Shown piece after piece: positions 10,456 to 21,650 of a stretch of 64,000 nt of DNA (positions are counted from its first letter, which is position 1; every line of letters begins with the position of its first letter). The translations under genes and the position numbers were made by a program. Source of the DNA: Amoebophrya sp. A120 (taxonomy: Eukaryota > Sar > Dinophyceae > Syndiniales > Amoebophryaceae); contig CAJINV010000004.1 in assembly GCA_905178155.1 (NCBI GenBank), forward strand, positions 8,202,938-8,266,937, given 5' to 3'. The notes under the pieces were generated by a model. The model was given only the letters and a program-made list of their open reading frames with translations, ran no database searches and was not told the origin of the DNA.

Positions 10456-13400
10456 ATGTCGTCCTCCTCCTCTTCCGCCGAGGCCGGGAAGCAGGCCTTG
10501 GCCCTGCTGAAGAAGGCCCAGACGCTATTCCAGGGAAAAACGTCTCCAGACCCCAGAGTGCTTGTCAGGCAAATCTGCAAAGGCTGAGAAAGTTGGTTTC
10601 TCATGCGGAAACCTTCCATGTTGAGAAGGAAGCATTTATTGCGTTTGTGATGCTCCAATCAAAATTATCTCCTGGATCTGTGATGCTGCTGACCTAGCCA
10701 TAAAACACGACTGGATCAATAATACACTACGAGGCCAAAGAACTTGTCATGCGCAAAAACATCAACCCAAGCTGCTTGATTTGTCTAGCAGATTTATTCC
10801 CATCTTGAGTCTGGGGTGGGGACGTAGTTTTTGCACAGGATACCCGCCGCAGGACTACCAGGTCTGCGTCAACCTGCTCACCGACGCTATCGCCGGAAAT
10901 GCCAGTAAGTCCAGCCACTTTTTCTCCCGCGGGAAATGCTTCCTCGCGTTGCACCAATACCAAAGGGCGCTGTTCGATTTTTCCATGGCAATACGGCTCG
11001 ACTCTGGAGGCGGAAACAGTACTACTATATGCTTCGATCAGTACTGTCTTGATGCGCACAATAAATTCTGGCTCTTCTATGCAGGAGGCTATGATGTAGT
11101 TTTCTTGTACCGAAATAGACTTTTCTCTTGGCCACAAAGAAGATGCAAAACCTTTTTCCTAGAAATCTCGATCCAAATGTAAAAATGTCTGAGTCTGGAA
11201 ACTTGTGATGCTGGGTGGCATATCATGAGGACGCCGCAGGTGCTGGCTCAGCATGAGAAGTCTCTGAGCTTCTAGGTGTTGCCTATTCTGCATGACAAAC
11301 TGCGTTTCTGCATGACAGAAAAGTGGCGCTCTTGGGTAACGTGCACGACAGATTTCAGAGTCATGCCAGACACGCATGACAAACATGGACTCTTCCAGAC
11401 CCAGACATTTTTACATTTGGTACTCAATCTAAAAAAACAACAATCAGACGTCGCGAAGCACATCGGCTACCTATCCTGTGTAAAAATGTACCCACACCAT
11501 AGTTGTAATGCAGATTTGCAAAGACAGGAACATTTGTCATGCGCATCCGCATGAGAGCCATTTTCAATCGTGTTTTGGAGTTTGTGATGCTGTAAACAGG
11601 ATGAGCAGATGAATCTGTGATGCTGGTGCACTTGCTAACCTGCACTACACTGCAGAGCGCAACTTGTCATGCGTGACTCACAAAACTCCTAGGTTTGTGT
11701 TGCAAAATCCCCATCCTGACTCTGGTGTGGGTACGTTTTTACTCAGGATACTACCGGGGGTATTGTTACCGATCACTCGGCAGGCTACAGGAGTCGCTGA
11801 AGGATTACAACGAGGCAATAAGAATCGGACAGGGTGACCACGCACAGTACTACTACGAGCGGGCACTGGTACTAAAATATTTACGATTCTTTTCTTCATC
11901 TTCATGATCCAGGGGAAGTTGTAAGAACTAATGTCATCGCAATTTGAGATTTGTCTTTGTCATGCAGGAACTTAATCGCACACGCATATGACCCACACCC
12001 CCCACCAGGTCTACTACGACCTCGAGGAGTATGAAAATTGCATCAACGACTTCACGCTCGGGCTGGAAAAGAAGCTGAACCCCCAGCAGAGCTACAACAG
12101 CCACTTTTACCGCGGCATCGCGCTGCGGAAGGTGAACGAACTGCAGAAGTCGGTGGAGTCGCTGAAAGGGTGTTTGGAAATCGACGCGACCCGGTCGGAT
12201 GGGCACAACCACCTCGGTCTGTCCTACGCGCAGATGGGCGACTACGAGGCGGCCAAGGCCGCGTTTACGGCCGCATTAACCGCGCACCAGGAGAAGCTGA
12301 AGCAGCAGAACCAGGGCAACGAAACCGAGGAAATAGCCGAGGAGGATCGCGTGATCAGTAGCAAATATTTAAACAACCGCGGGCTGGCCTGCTACCACCT
12401 GAGCAACTACGAAGACGCGGCGACCGACTTCACGGAAGCCATAAGTCACTACAGCAAGGATGCGGGAATATTTTTCAACAGAGGTATTAAAAAATACTTT
12501 TATTGAGATCACGAGCTGCAATAGCATGAACACTCGAGGATTATTTGCTGGTTTATTTTTTGCATCACAGATTTATTGTAGCAATACGCAACGCACGATG
12601 CTGGTTTTGGACAGAGTACAACTAAGCATTCTAATATCGTACGAAAAAGTGTTTCACTGTAGGGATTTTGCAAGTTTTGCGTCACAAATTTGCTCTACAT
12701 CACAGAGAAAATTTGCCATGCGAGACTCCTAAGGGAAAACACAGCTAAAAACCCATTTTCTTGCATGTGTAGCAAGACAAACACTTCTCGGATACATTTT
12801 CTGCATTACAAGTTTACAGTGAAACAGTTTTTTCTCGCGATATCCAAATAAACCTTCTTTCCCCACAGGTAACGCGTATTTCAGCATGAAGAAGTACGAC
12901 AAGTCGCTGGAGTATGGAACTGTCAGGATCGAAATCGACAAAGCTGAAATCATTTGCAACGCATAAAATCGATACGAGTTGGAACAATCTAGTGGCGCAC
13001 GACAAATCTTTGCAGCATTGCAACCCAATTCGTCATGCTGTTTGGGCGCAGACGGGCGCAGAAAACTAGTTTTGTCATGCTACTTCAGCAACTCTATTTC
13101 TACTCCTAAACAGGCCTACAGTCGGCCGTGCTTGCTGGCTTTCCAATACAGGTATTTTGAAACTTGCCTTTTACTGTGCATCCCAAATTTTTTCAACTTT
13201 GTCGATTTCGACCCTGACGCCTCCACATCGAGGACTACGAAACCGCTATTGGCCTATCAAATGTAGAAATGTCTGGGTCTGAAAGAATGCAACTTGTCAT
13301 GCTAACTCTGAAGCATGCAAAAATCTGTGTTGCATGATTACCAAAAGTCGTCCAGTTTTGACCAAGTCGCGAGGGAGTTTCTCATGCAGGATAGGCATGA

Positions 13401-16400
13401 GAGAGATCGCACAGAGTCTGTCATGCTAGGTCCTGCATTCCAGACCTCATGGGTCATGGAAAAGCTGCATGACAAATCGCGCACTCTTCCACGCCCAGAC
13501 ACTTTTACATTTGATATGACCACGACGAGGACAATGCAGTTTACTATCACCACCAGGGATTAGCATTCCAGGGGCTGCACGCCATTCAACAAGCGATCGA
13601 CGCCTACCTCCAGGCTATCGACCTGGACCCCACGCACTACCCGAGCAAGTTCCATTTAGGTATCATGTACCATGTGGACGGGCAGTACTCAAGGGCACTG
13701 GAGGTCTTCTCCGGGGACATACCACACGACCAAGCACTGTACAAAGAATTTTATTTCTCAAGTGCTTGATATTTGCTTTTTTCATGGCAGAGTGAAGGTT
13801 TTATTTGTCTTGTGTTGTTCTACTTCGCACCCCTAAAACTAATGTATTTAGCAATAGGCTACTTTATAATTTTTTTGCAATTTTATTTCTAACTCAGGTA
13901 CGAGCGCCGCGGGCTGGTATTCCGAGACATGGGAAAATACGAGCTGGCCTTGTCAGATTATCAAATGTAAAAATGTCTGGGTCTGGAAGAATGCAGGAGT
14001 TTGTCATGCAGATTTTGCATGACCCATGAGGTCTGTGATGCATGACCTAGCATCAGAGATTTTGCGAGGGCTTTCTGATGCTCATACCGCATGAGAAACG
14101 CCCTCTCCGCGTAGCACAAATTACACCTGTTTTGCTGTTCATGCAATACAGATTTTATGTAGATTCCAAAAGTAGCGTCACAAGTTGCATTCTTCCAGAA
14201 CCAGACATTTTTGCAATCCATACAGATTTCACTTCGGCAATAGACCTGGAGGAAAATGGCAGATACTACTACCACCGGGGCGTCGTGTATTATTTTTGCT
14301 ACTTCATCGATTCATGCATAAGTAACTCGCAAGTTTTGCTTTTGCCATTGTATGCATATGCAACTACATCATAAACATGCAATCCAATATCGGTGGTCAG
14401 CAAGACTATGACACACAGAAATAATCAAAACCTCGCACCACGTCTCAGGTACCTCCGCATGCTCCAAGAGACCGAGGCAATCGCCGACTTCAACGTGGTA
14501 TGCATTGCAAAGATGCCTGGGTCTGGAACAAAGGTTGAGCCTGTATTGCGTGTCTCGCATTCCTGAATAAAAATCTTTATTGCATAAGCAGCAAAAGCAC
14601 CACATGTTTGTCATGGAAAGTCGCAGGCTGTGATGCGTGCTGCGCATGAGAATGCGACTGAAAAATTTGTCATGCTTCACTGCATTTACAAGCGCACTCA
14701 ATCATGCCCATTCACCCTTACAAGTTTCCAGACCCAGACCCATTTGCATTTGATACGTGGCTCTGCAACTGGGAGGCAAGGGCCCGAGTTTCCAGAACTG
14801 TATCCCCCAGAAAAAGACCGACAGGTCATATTTGTAATGCAAAAATAAATAGACAAAAAAATCTGTATTGCATGCCCTAAACAGGATGTTATGGCCTCGC
14901 CCATGACAGATTTTCCTGTGTATTTATTTTTGCATTACAAATATGACCTGTCGGTCTTTTTCTGTGGGATAAACTGTTGCGTCTACAACGACCGGGGCCT
15001 GGCCTACCTATCAAATGCAAAAATGTCTGGGTCTGGAAGGTTGGAACCTGTGAAGCTAACTTTGGACTCTAAAAAAATCTGTATTGCATGACGAGCAAGA
15101 GGAGTCTAGTTTGTGCTACGCGGGGAGGGCGTTTGTCATGCGGAGTAGGCATCAGGAAGGGTTCTGAAAAGCTGTGATGGTAGGGCATACATCACAAACA
15201 ATCCTGGGCCATACAAAATATGCATGACAAACCTGGCAACATTCCAGACCCAAACATTTTTGCATTTGATGCTACCGGGCGCTGGGCAATTTGTCGCGCG
15301 CCATCGCGGATCTGACCTTTGCGCTGCAGGAACAGGAAGCCTTGTTAGTGTCCACCGAGGTCGACAAATCCGTGGTCAACGAGCTCGACTTCGCGCTGCC
15401 AACAAATCTGGTCACCACAGAATACTTCGCCAACCGCGCACAGTGCTTCGTCGAGCAGGGTCTCTACGCCCGGGCCGAGTATCAAATGGAATAATATCGA
15501 TCTGGGTGTGCTGGAAGATGTTGATGTAATTGTGTTTCCAAGTGGTTGGCCATGGCCACAAAATCTGTAATGCAGGGCTTCGCATGATATCCAGACCCAG
15601 ATCCATATTTGCAATGCATACCGAGCAAGACTTGTCAAAAGCGCTCCAGGTGGACCCGAAGGACCCACAGTTGCTGTACAAACGCGGGATCGCGAGGTAA
15701 TGTTGTTCATTATGCATCACAACTTGATTTCAGTATTCTGCTTTGCATGACAAGTTTTTACTCTTTGAAATTTATTTACACATCGCGCACTACGAATGTC
15801 GTATATTATCATGCATCACAGATTGATGTCAGTATTCTGCTTTGCATGACAAGAAATTTTCATGTGAAATAATTATCTGTTACACATACATCAAGGTACG
15901 CGCAAGATTTCTTCCAGCAGGCGATCGACGATCTGACTTCGTTATGGTGGAAAAAACGTGCGAATTTTGTCATGCGCTTTTCCCAAGATCTTTCCGATTT
16001 TCTTCCGATCTACGCATGACAAATAAGCGTCGTTTTTCAATTTCCTTCCATACCGTTCCCTCGAACAAGGCGCGTACCCACAGAACCTGCATATCCCACA
16101 GAAAAGAACAGGCCACCTCCCGGGCACGACAGTTGTATATAATTATGCAAAAAGAAACGATAATAGGAAATGAATCTGTCATGGGTGAGCCCATAGCTGT
16201 GTGCTGATTATGATATGTAAAAATACAAATGTTTTTGCTTATTTATTTTTGCGTTACAAATGTGCCCTAGTGCCTGTCTTTTTCTGTGGGACACTGCACG
16301 ACATCTACTACCACCTCGGTGTGTCATTCGCAAACCTCGGAAAGCACCTCTTCGCCGTGCCGGCGTTCGACGAGTATCCTGTGTGAAAACGTCCCCACGA

Positions 16401-17701
16401 GGTCCCAGACTTGACATGCAACCCTGTATGCCAAAAATGTTTCTCATGCGCAACCCCAACTACATGAGGAGCATTCATTTCTCATGCTGTCCTGGACTTT
16501 GTCATGCTCCAATCAGGATAAGAAGCGAGATTTGTGATGTAACTTCACTCGCTATAACCATGACTACATTAGACATTCACATTTGCCATGCGCAACAGCA
16601 AAAGCTCGCAAAATCGCCCTCTTGACTCTGGGTTGGGGACGTTTTTACACAGGATAAGGAGGCGATTAAGCGCGTCAAGATGGAGGACTACCCACACTAC
16701 GTGCACGAGAGGGCAAAGAGCGAACAGGTGATGATGTGTTTCTGTTTGAGGCGGAATTTGTCATACAGGAACGAGAGCTACAACAAGATCTTGTCATCCT
16801 CATGCGGAGTAGAAGTAGAACCATACTATGATTTATTTCGACTATTCGATAAAATGGCAAATGCAACTCTAAGCTGATGCCTACTTCCCAGGTCATCGGC
16901 GAGCACGAGAAGGCGCTTCGCGACTTCTCCAAGGTGCTGGAAGCGCAGCCGAACAACGCCCGGGCATACTTCCGTCGCGGTTTCTCCTTTATCAAATGCA
17001 AATATGTCGGGGTCTGGAAGAGTCGGGGTTTGTCATGCACATTTTGCATGACCCATGGGGTCAGTGATGCAGGTCCTAGCACCACAGATTTTTTGAGGGC
17101 TTCTTGATGCTAATCACGCATGAGAAATGCCCTTTCCGCGTGCCAAGAATTGGACTCTTCTTGCTGCTCATGCAACACAGATATTGTTAGAATCCGCAGA
17201 CAGCATTACAAGTTCCACTCTTCAGACCCAGACATTTTTGCAGTGGATATCCTTCAAGGCACTACGATTTTACGAGGAGGCGGCGGAAGACTTCGAGGCG
17301 GCAAAGGAGTGCGAACCGCAGGACACACGATATCCTGACTAAAAACGTCCCCACACCAGAGTTGTCATGCAGATTTGCAATGACAGGAATATTTGTAATG
17401 CGCATCGCCAGGAGAGGCATTTTTAGTCGTGTTTTGGAATTTGTGATGCTGTAAACACGATGAGAAGATGGATTTCTGATGCAGCTGGCCTTGCGAACCT
17501 GCACTACACTACGGACTGCAACTTGTGACGCGTGACCCCCAAAAGTTCTAGGTTTGTGTTGCAAAATCCCCATCTTGACTCTGGTGTGGGGAGGTTTTTA
17601 CTCAGGACACGCGATTTGTGGTGAACTACCGAAAGCTGCACAACGTTCAGGCCATCAACCTCGGTCCCGCCGGCCACGAGGATCCGAAGCCGAAGTACTA
17701 G
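10456..17701 (+). CDS. Multi-TPR protein with 15 introners
   Basis: The gene starts at an ATG with a Ser run (MSSSSSSAEAGKQALALLKK) and ends at TAG with GPAGHEDPKPKY. Tetratricopeptide repeats fill almost all of it: FSRGKCFLALHQYQRALFDF, GYCYRSLGRLQESLKDYNEA, LGLSYAQMGDYEAAKAAFTA, NNRGLACYHLSNYEDAATDF, NRGNAYFSMKKYDKSLEDYE, ERRGLVFRDMGKYELALSDF, and later copies near QDLSKALQVDPKDPQLLYKR and HEKALRDFSKVLEAQPNNAR; roughly a dozen in all. Such proteins are scaffolds for protein-protein contacts; the arrangement resembles long TPR proteins such as TTC6, but no specific partner can be named. Ordinary GT-AG introns: 11019-11447, 11869-12008, 12484-12868, 13739-13897, 14287-14448, 15697-15895, 16728-16891. 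The other breaks are introners, and removing each with one flank copy keeps the TPR frame, except at 15943-16052, where the exact cut is unclear. Confidence 0.88.
10526..10842. mobile_element. Introner, family B
   Basis: Flanks GACGC/CCCGC. First intron of the TPR gene; excision reads KKAQTPQDYQVCV. Confidence 0.8.
11169..11422. mobile_element. Family A introner inside an ordinary intron
   Basis: Has A-type inverted ends (about 11169 and 11422), but it lies within a GT-AG intron (11019-11447), so it is not itself an exon interruptor. The flanking duplication is not clear. Confidence 0.7.
11472..11750. mobile_element. Introner, family B
   Basis: Perfect duplication CTACC at 11467-11471 and 11751-11755. 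Excision gives HIGYRGYCYRSLG within a TPR. None of the six equivalent cut positions starts with GT. Confidence 0.92.
12913..13232. mobile_element. Introner, family G
   Basis: Distinct inverted repeat: GTCAGGATCGAAATCGACA near the left end, with its near reverse complement ending about 13217. Excision after SLE and before DYETAIG restores a TPR consensus. Short shared flank GAG. Confidence 0.75.
13255..13516. mobile_element. Introner, family A
   Basis: Flanks TGGCC/TGACC, one mismatch. Exons on both sides are TPR sequence. Confidence 0.85.
13959..14222. mobile_element. Introner, family A
   Basis: Perfect duplication CAGAT at 13954-13958 and 14223-14227. Excision reads ALSDFTSAIDLEENG. Confidence 0.92.
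14499..14755. mobile_element. Introner, family A
   Basis: Perfect duplication CGTGG at 14494-14498 and 14756-14760. Excision reads IADFNVALQLGG. Confidence 0.92.
14811..14971. mobile_element. Introner, family C
   Basis: Perfect duplication AACTG at 14806-14810 and 14972-14976. Long inverted arms reach inward past ATTTGTAATGCAAAAATAAA. Excision reads QNCCVYNDRG. Confidence 0.92.
15009..15271. mobile_element. Introner, family A, reverse orientation
   Basis: Perfect duplication CTACC at 15004-15008 and 15272-15276. Its interior is reversed relative to the copy at 13959-14222 in the same gene. Excision reads GLAYRALGNLSRA. Confidence 0.92.
15480..15620. mobile_element. Short introner, family A derivative
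   Basis: Only 141 bp, with perfect duplication CCGAG at 15475-15479 and 15621-15625. Looks like an internally deleted A element. Excision reads ARAEQDLSKALQ. Confidence 0.9.
15697..15895 (+). repeat. Ordinary intron carrying an internal duplication
   Basis: GT-AG intron of the TPR gene. Two ~60-bp copies sharing CAGTATTCTGCTTTGCATGA lie at about 15707-15768 and 15805-15867. Confidence 0.75.
15943..16052. mobile_element. Introner-like element, family H
   Basis: 110 bp with ends TATGGTGGAAAAAACG and CGTTTTTCAATTTCCTTCCA plus TA. Flanks TCGT/CCGT. TPR-protein coding resumes as SLEQGAYPQNLHD; the exact cut is unclear. Confidence 0.65.
16092..16293. mobile_element. Introner, family C
   Basis: Perfect duplication CTGCA at 16087-16091 and 16294-16298. 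Right end is GGGACA rather than GGGATA. Excision reads PQNLHDIYYHLG. Confidence 0.92.
16375..16656. mobile_element. Introner, family B
   Basis: Flanks ACGAG/AGGAG. Excision reads AFDEAIKRVKMED. Confidence 0.88.
16990..17249. mobile_element. Introner, family A
   Basis: Perfect duplication TCCTT at 16985-16989 and 17250-17254. Excision reads RRGFSFKALRFYEEA. Confidence 0.92.
17331..17609. mobile_element. Introner, family B
   Basis: Flanks CACGA/CGCGA; right end AGGACA. Last intron of the TPR gene; excision reads QDTRFVVNYRKL. Confidence 0.88.
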
Positions 17702-17885
17702 GTGCCGGTGGTGAAGAAAGGTTGGTGTTGCTGTGTGTGTGGGCGGCGGTTGAAGCGACGTCGACTCCATGTTTTTTAGAGTAGAAGCCGTGCCGTTGCA
17801 CAGAAAACCTTCTAACACACGAAATTAACATGTTTACTCTTGTATCAACAAAACCCGCGTTGTTTCCAGCACTGGTTAAGAACAT

Positions 17886-18064
17886 CCTCAAAGAAAAACT
17901 CGATTTTACGATACTCCTCAAAGAAAAACTCGATTTTACAGCGCCAGTTTCCTCGGAACGAATCAATATTAAACTTACTTTTTTCACTAGGCTTACGAAT
18001 TATACTCCTCGAAGAAAAACTCTGATTTTACAACATACACTCCTCAAAGAAAAGTTCGATTTCA
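17886..18064. repeat. Four copies of a ~25-bp repeat
   Basis: Copies of CCTCAAAGAAAAACTCGATT, with small changes, start near 17886, 17916, 18007 and 18042, in the 3' flank of the TPR gene. Confidence 0.85.
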
Positions 18065-18269
18065 GGCACATAACCCGATGGTTTGACTCTGGTATTTCTA
18101 AAGGAAATAGCGTCTCTAAATGTATTTTGGCTCCTGGTAATATAAACTCCTCGCGCATTTTTTTAGTAACCCCAAAGAAAGCGCGCGTGCTGATGTTGTG
18201 ACGTTTCGATTTCATGCACAGGAGCATTGGAACAGGAGCGGCAAACTCGTTGCATGAGCCTCCGCTTGA

Positions 18270-18650
18270 GTCTGCTTCCTGAAGCGGATAAAGCAGCAGT
18301 AGCAACCTGCGCTCCTGACGATTGATGAAAAATGCCTCCTTGTAAATGTGCCCGCAAAGCTGGAATAGTCCCTAAAAACCCAGCTGTTGTGGTGCGCTCG
18401 GGCTGCAGCTAATCTGGAATGTACAATTGTAGTTGAACAGAATTATGGATACGAGGTGCCTCGAGCAAGACTGCTGTGGACTCGAGATATCCGGAACGAG
18501 TGCGTTTTTGTGCGGATGCAAAGGTGTTCCTCGCTGCTTTTGTTTTTTCTTTGCCCGCTTCGTATTGCGATCTTCCCATCCTACATAGCGGCCAGCGGAT
18601 GCGGCGGAGTCTGCTGCGGCCCCAACCCGCGCGCAGGGGCGAGGTTGGTC
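18270..18650. repeat. Dispersed repeat block, copy 1
   Basis: Shares TGACGATTGATG, GCAAAGCT.GAATA, TCCCTAAAA.CCCAGCT, GTACAATTGT and GACTCGAGAT, in the same order and at similar spacing, with 21255-21650. A GC-rich island follows each copy. Confidence 0.8.
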
Positions 18651-20190
18651 GGGTACCGGGGCCGCGCCCAGGCCGGCGCCCGCGGTCACATTTAGTGGCC
18701 GGCCCCGCCGCGTCGCGGCCCGGCCCGGCTGAACTGGGTGCGGGCGGCGCCTCCTTATGTTCGCCCGGTGTTCCTGGCCGGCAGAAAGGGGCACAGCGCT
18801 AGGGGGTTAGCACTACGCTACGGCGCTGAGTAAATTGCTCGCTTGGGCGTAGAAATGCAGCAGGGCCGCGAGCAGACTAACAGATAACATTCCCCGAAAC
18901 AAGCTGGCCTCGCTGTTCCACCCCGAGAAGCGCGCCCGCGCAATAGCGCCGGACGATGCCGCTTCGCTGCAGGATGGCAGTGCGCCGCGGCGCTACAAAC
19001 AAGAGGCGCCGCGGGGCGTGTTGCGTAGGCGGTCCGGCATGCGGCGCCTGGCCCCGGCCACAAGGCGGGGGGGGGTCCGCACGTTCTACGCCCTTACGCC
19101 TTGCGCGGGTTCAGCATCGCCACAGGGTTGGCGCAGCTGCCCCCCGTGGGTGCTGGCTTGCGAAGCGCCGCGGGCGACTGGATTCCCGGTCCCGGGCAGC
19201 GCCGAACGCAATGGGCGGAGACGCAGGCGGCAAGCGCTCGCGGCTAGAGGTGAGGGCATTCAGCAAGACAGCCCGACCACCCCAGAAGCCGGGGCCGACA
19301 ACAAGGCCCGCTTCAAGGCCCCGGGGCTGTCGTGGCGTCGTCCGCGCGGTTGCTGCTTCAAAGCTGCGAAGGCGACCAGACGCAGGCGACAGCGCTGGCG
19401 GTAGCCGGACTCGAGCGGCTGGGTTTGAAAATGCCGGAGCCAGACGCGGCAGGGGCTCCGCGTCGACTGCGTTTACCCTGAGGCCCACTTTGCTAGCTGT
19501 CAAGAATTCCCTAGAGATCTCGCGCGTGCCAATGGAAGAAGCGAGGCATGGACTCGCTGAGCGGTGCGACGCAAGGGGGGGCTGAGCGAGTCGAGCCCCG
19601 CAAGAAGGCGCGGCGGCGTGTGTGATAGGCGCCAGGCAAGCCCTTGAAAGGACGGCCGCCCTGGCTATGGCGATGAAGTGCGGCCGTGTGGGCGGTGGCG
19701 AAGCCCGTAAAGCGCTGCGGGCGCCGCCCCGCGGCCCCCTCTGTGGGCGCCGCTTTTTCGGTGCGCCGGGCGTGCGCGCAGCCTTAGCCGGCCCCGGCGT
19801 CCGTGATTGAAGCAAACCGCCACAGCGGCCGCCCCGCCCGCTCCTCGCCTGACTGCGGCGCGGCCCGTGCTTGTCTCTGATTTGCCCCGGCTTTTTGGGA
19901 AGCCGTCTGGCCTGCTCGGGCCGGGCGTCATAAAGGATAACCGCCCGCGAGGCGGGTTTGCTACGTCGCCAGCCGGGCTCGCTGCGAAGAGTCCGCAAGG
20001 CGCCGCAGCTTCTTCCAGCCGCCCCGCCAAACGGGCCACCGCGCGCCCGTGCCAGACTGTGTGGCCCTACCGTAGACATTTTGGTAGCCGCGCGCCAATT
20101 CAGGGCACACTGCCAAAGCCGGCGCAGCATTGCAGGCCGCCGCGTGTGTTCTTCCGTCGAGGAGCATCCACGCCGTTCATCCGTCCGTAG
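18590..20190. other. GC-rich island 1, no credible gene
   Basis: Very GC-rich; long frames are open on both strands at once (including a 339-codon minus frame) and encode only Arg/Ala/Gly/Pro-rich strings. This is expected from composition. I see no domain, RNA gene or introner in it. Confidence 0.7.
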
Positions 20191-20272
20191 TTGAAAGCCT
20201 CACGGCGAGTCGTCGCTTGCACTTCCATATTTCGCTATACTATTATCTGTGCCTCCCCATAGAGCGCGATCT

Positions 20273-21076
20273 ATGTCCGCTTCAAAATTACAGGCCTCGC
20301 TAAAGCGGGCTCGCGAAGATGCGTATGGCAAGTCGGCACAAAGCCGCCGAGCCGCTGACCCGGTGCTGCCAGAGGCTTTCGAACCCCGTCTGAAGTTTGA
20401 CGTGCGGAGCAGTATCACAGAGATCCTCCTCCGCCTCCGCACAGAAGTTGCGCCGGAAGAACTAAACCTCCCAGCGCCGAACCCAAGCTCTGATCCCCAT
20501 ACAACCGACACTCCCGGAACTGCTTTGCCCCACTTGAGTTCCTCCGTTGTCCTCCAGGAGATCACGAAAATGTGCCACGACCGGCACGGCGTTGCGGCGC
20601 TACGAAAGATTTTACGAGGCCTGGAAAGGGAGGAGCAACAGCATCTTCTTTCGGTCGTATTTCCCCCCACTTCACAGCAAGAAACCCCGGAAACCGAACT
20701 TGGCGAGAGCGATAACAGAGCACAAGATAAAGAACCTACAACCACTTCCCTTGACGAAAAAACCACCTCCCTGCTCGCGCGCATTCAGCAGGAACTGGCG
20801 CAACGCAAAAGACCAATCGAAGCGGGCCAACCCGAACCCGCACCACGTGATCCCCCTTCCGGCCCCGCACTGGGAACCGCGAGCTCGTCTCTCCGCACCA
20901 GATTCCCCTTTCCTGCCACCAAGAACCAAGCCGTGTGCGAGCACTGTGGACCCTTAGGAACCGTGCACTACTCTTACCCCGTCGGTAGTCTCGGGAAGTA
21001 CGCGGCTTTGGAACGAGAGGTGAAAAGGAAGTACTGCTGTCTCCGGTGTGAGCGCGAATGGTTTGAGGAGGAGTAG
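20273..21076 (+). CDS. Orphan protein with C-terminal zinc-ribbon-like motif
   Basis: A single uninterrupted frame of 267 codons from the first ATG (upstream in-frame GTG at 20249). The N-terminus is basic and helical (SASKLQASLKRAREDAYGKS), the middle is Pro/Ser/Glu-rich, and the end holds two Cys pairs, CEHC and CCLRC, about 35 residues apart (CEHCGPLGTVHYSYPVGSLG, then KRKYCCLRCEREW), which could bind one zinc ion. I cannot place it in a family. It has no introns and sits between the two GC-rich islands and the two copies of the dispersed repeat, so it may belong to that repeated unit. Codon use looks coding and less GC-extreme than the islands. Confidence 0.55.
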   Translation: MSASKLQASLKRAREDAYGKSAQSRRAADPVLPEAFEPRLKFDVRSSITEILLRLRTEVAPEELNLPAPNPSSDPHTTDTPGTALPHLSSSVVLQEITKMCHDRHGVAALRKILRGLEREEQQHLLSVVFPPTSQQETPETELGESDNRAQDKEPTTTSLDEKTTSLLARIQQELAQRKRPIEAGQPEPAPRDPPSGPALGTASSSLRTRFPFPATKNQAVCEHCGPLGTVHYSYPVGSLGKYAALEREVKRKYCCLRCEREWFEEE

Positions 21077-21254
21077 AAGGAGGCCACTGCACCCAGAAGT
21101 AGTGACGGATGTCTTCTGATGTTGCTCGCAGTTGCCTGCAACCTGGGCCAAGAAGTCGGCTGTGGCATGTTTTGTCCGAAGGATGTTTAGTTTCAATGTT
21201 TCAACACCGTCACCAAATCAGCTCCCTGGCAACTACAAAGTGAGACGCTACTTG

Positions 21255-21650
21255 AATCTGCTTCTCCAACAAGAGCACTTCTACCCATGCGGATAACGCA
21301 GCATCAGTGAGCTGCGTTGTTGACGATTGATGGAAAAAGAAACGCGTCACACTGTAAATGTGTTGGCAAAGCTAGAATAATCCCTAAAAGCCCAGCTCGT
21401 GTCCGCTCGGGCTGCTAATCTAGAACGTACAATTGTTAAACAGCGTGAATAGGTTCGAGCATTACTGCTGCGGACTCGAGATCCCCACCACGCGCGCGTG
21501 CTTGTCACGGCACCACGGTGTTCTGTTCCTCTGCTGACTCTTCGTCGTTGGTCTTCTTTTTTCGTCGGCTTCGTTCGCATTGCGATTGCGGCGGCCTATC
21601 ATGTAGCGGGCATCCGGTTCGGCAGAGCCTGCCACCATTCCAACCGTGGC
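21255..21650. repeat. Dispersed repeat block, copy 2
   Basis: Diverged partner of 18270-18650, about 3.0 kb downstream and in the same orientation. Confidence 0.8.

Noticed and set aside
19111-20130. 339-codon minus-strand open frame
   Set aside because: Lies in very GC-rich DNA where most frames on both strands are open; product is an Arg/Ala/Gly/Pro string with no domain.
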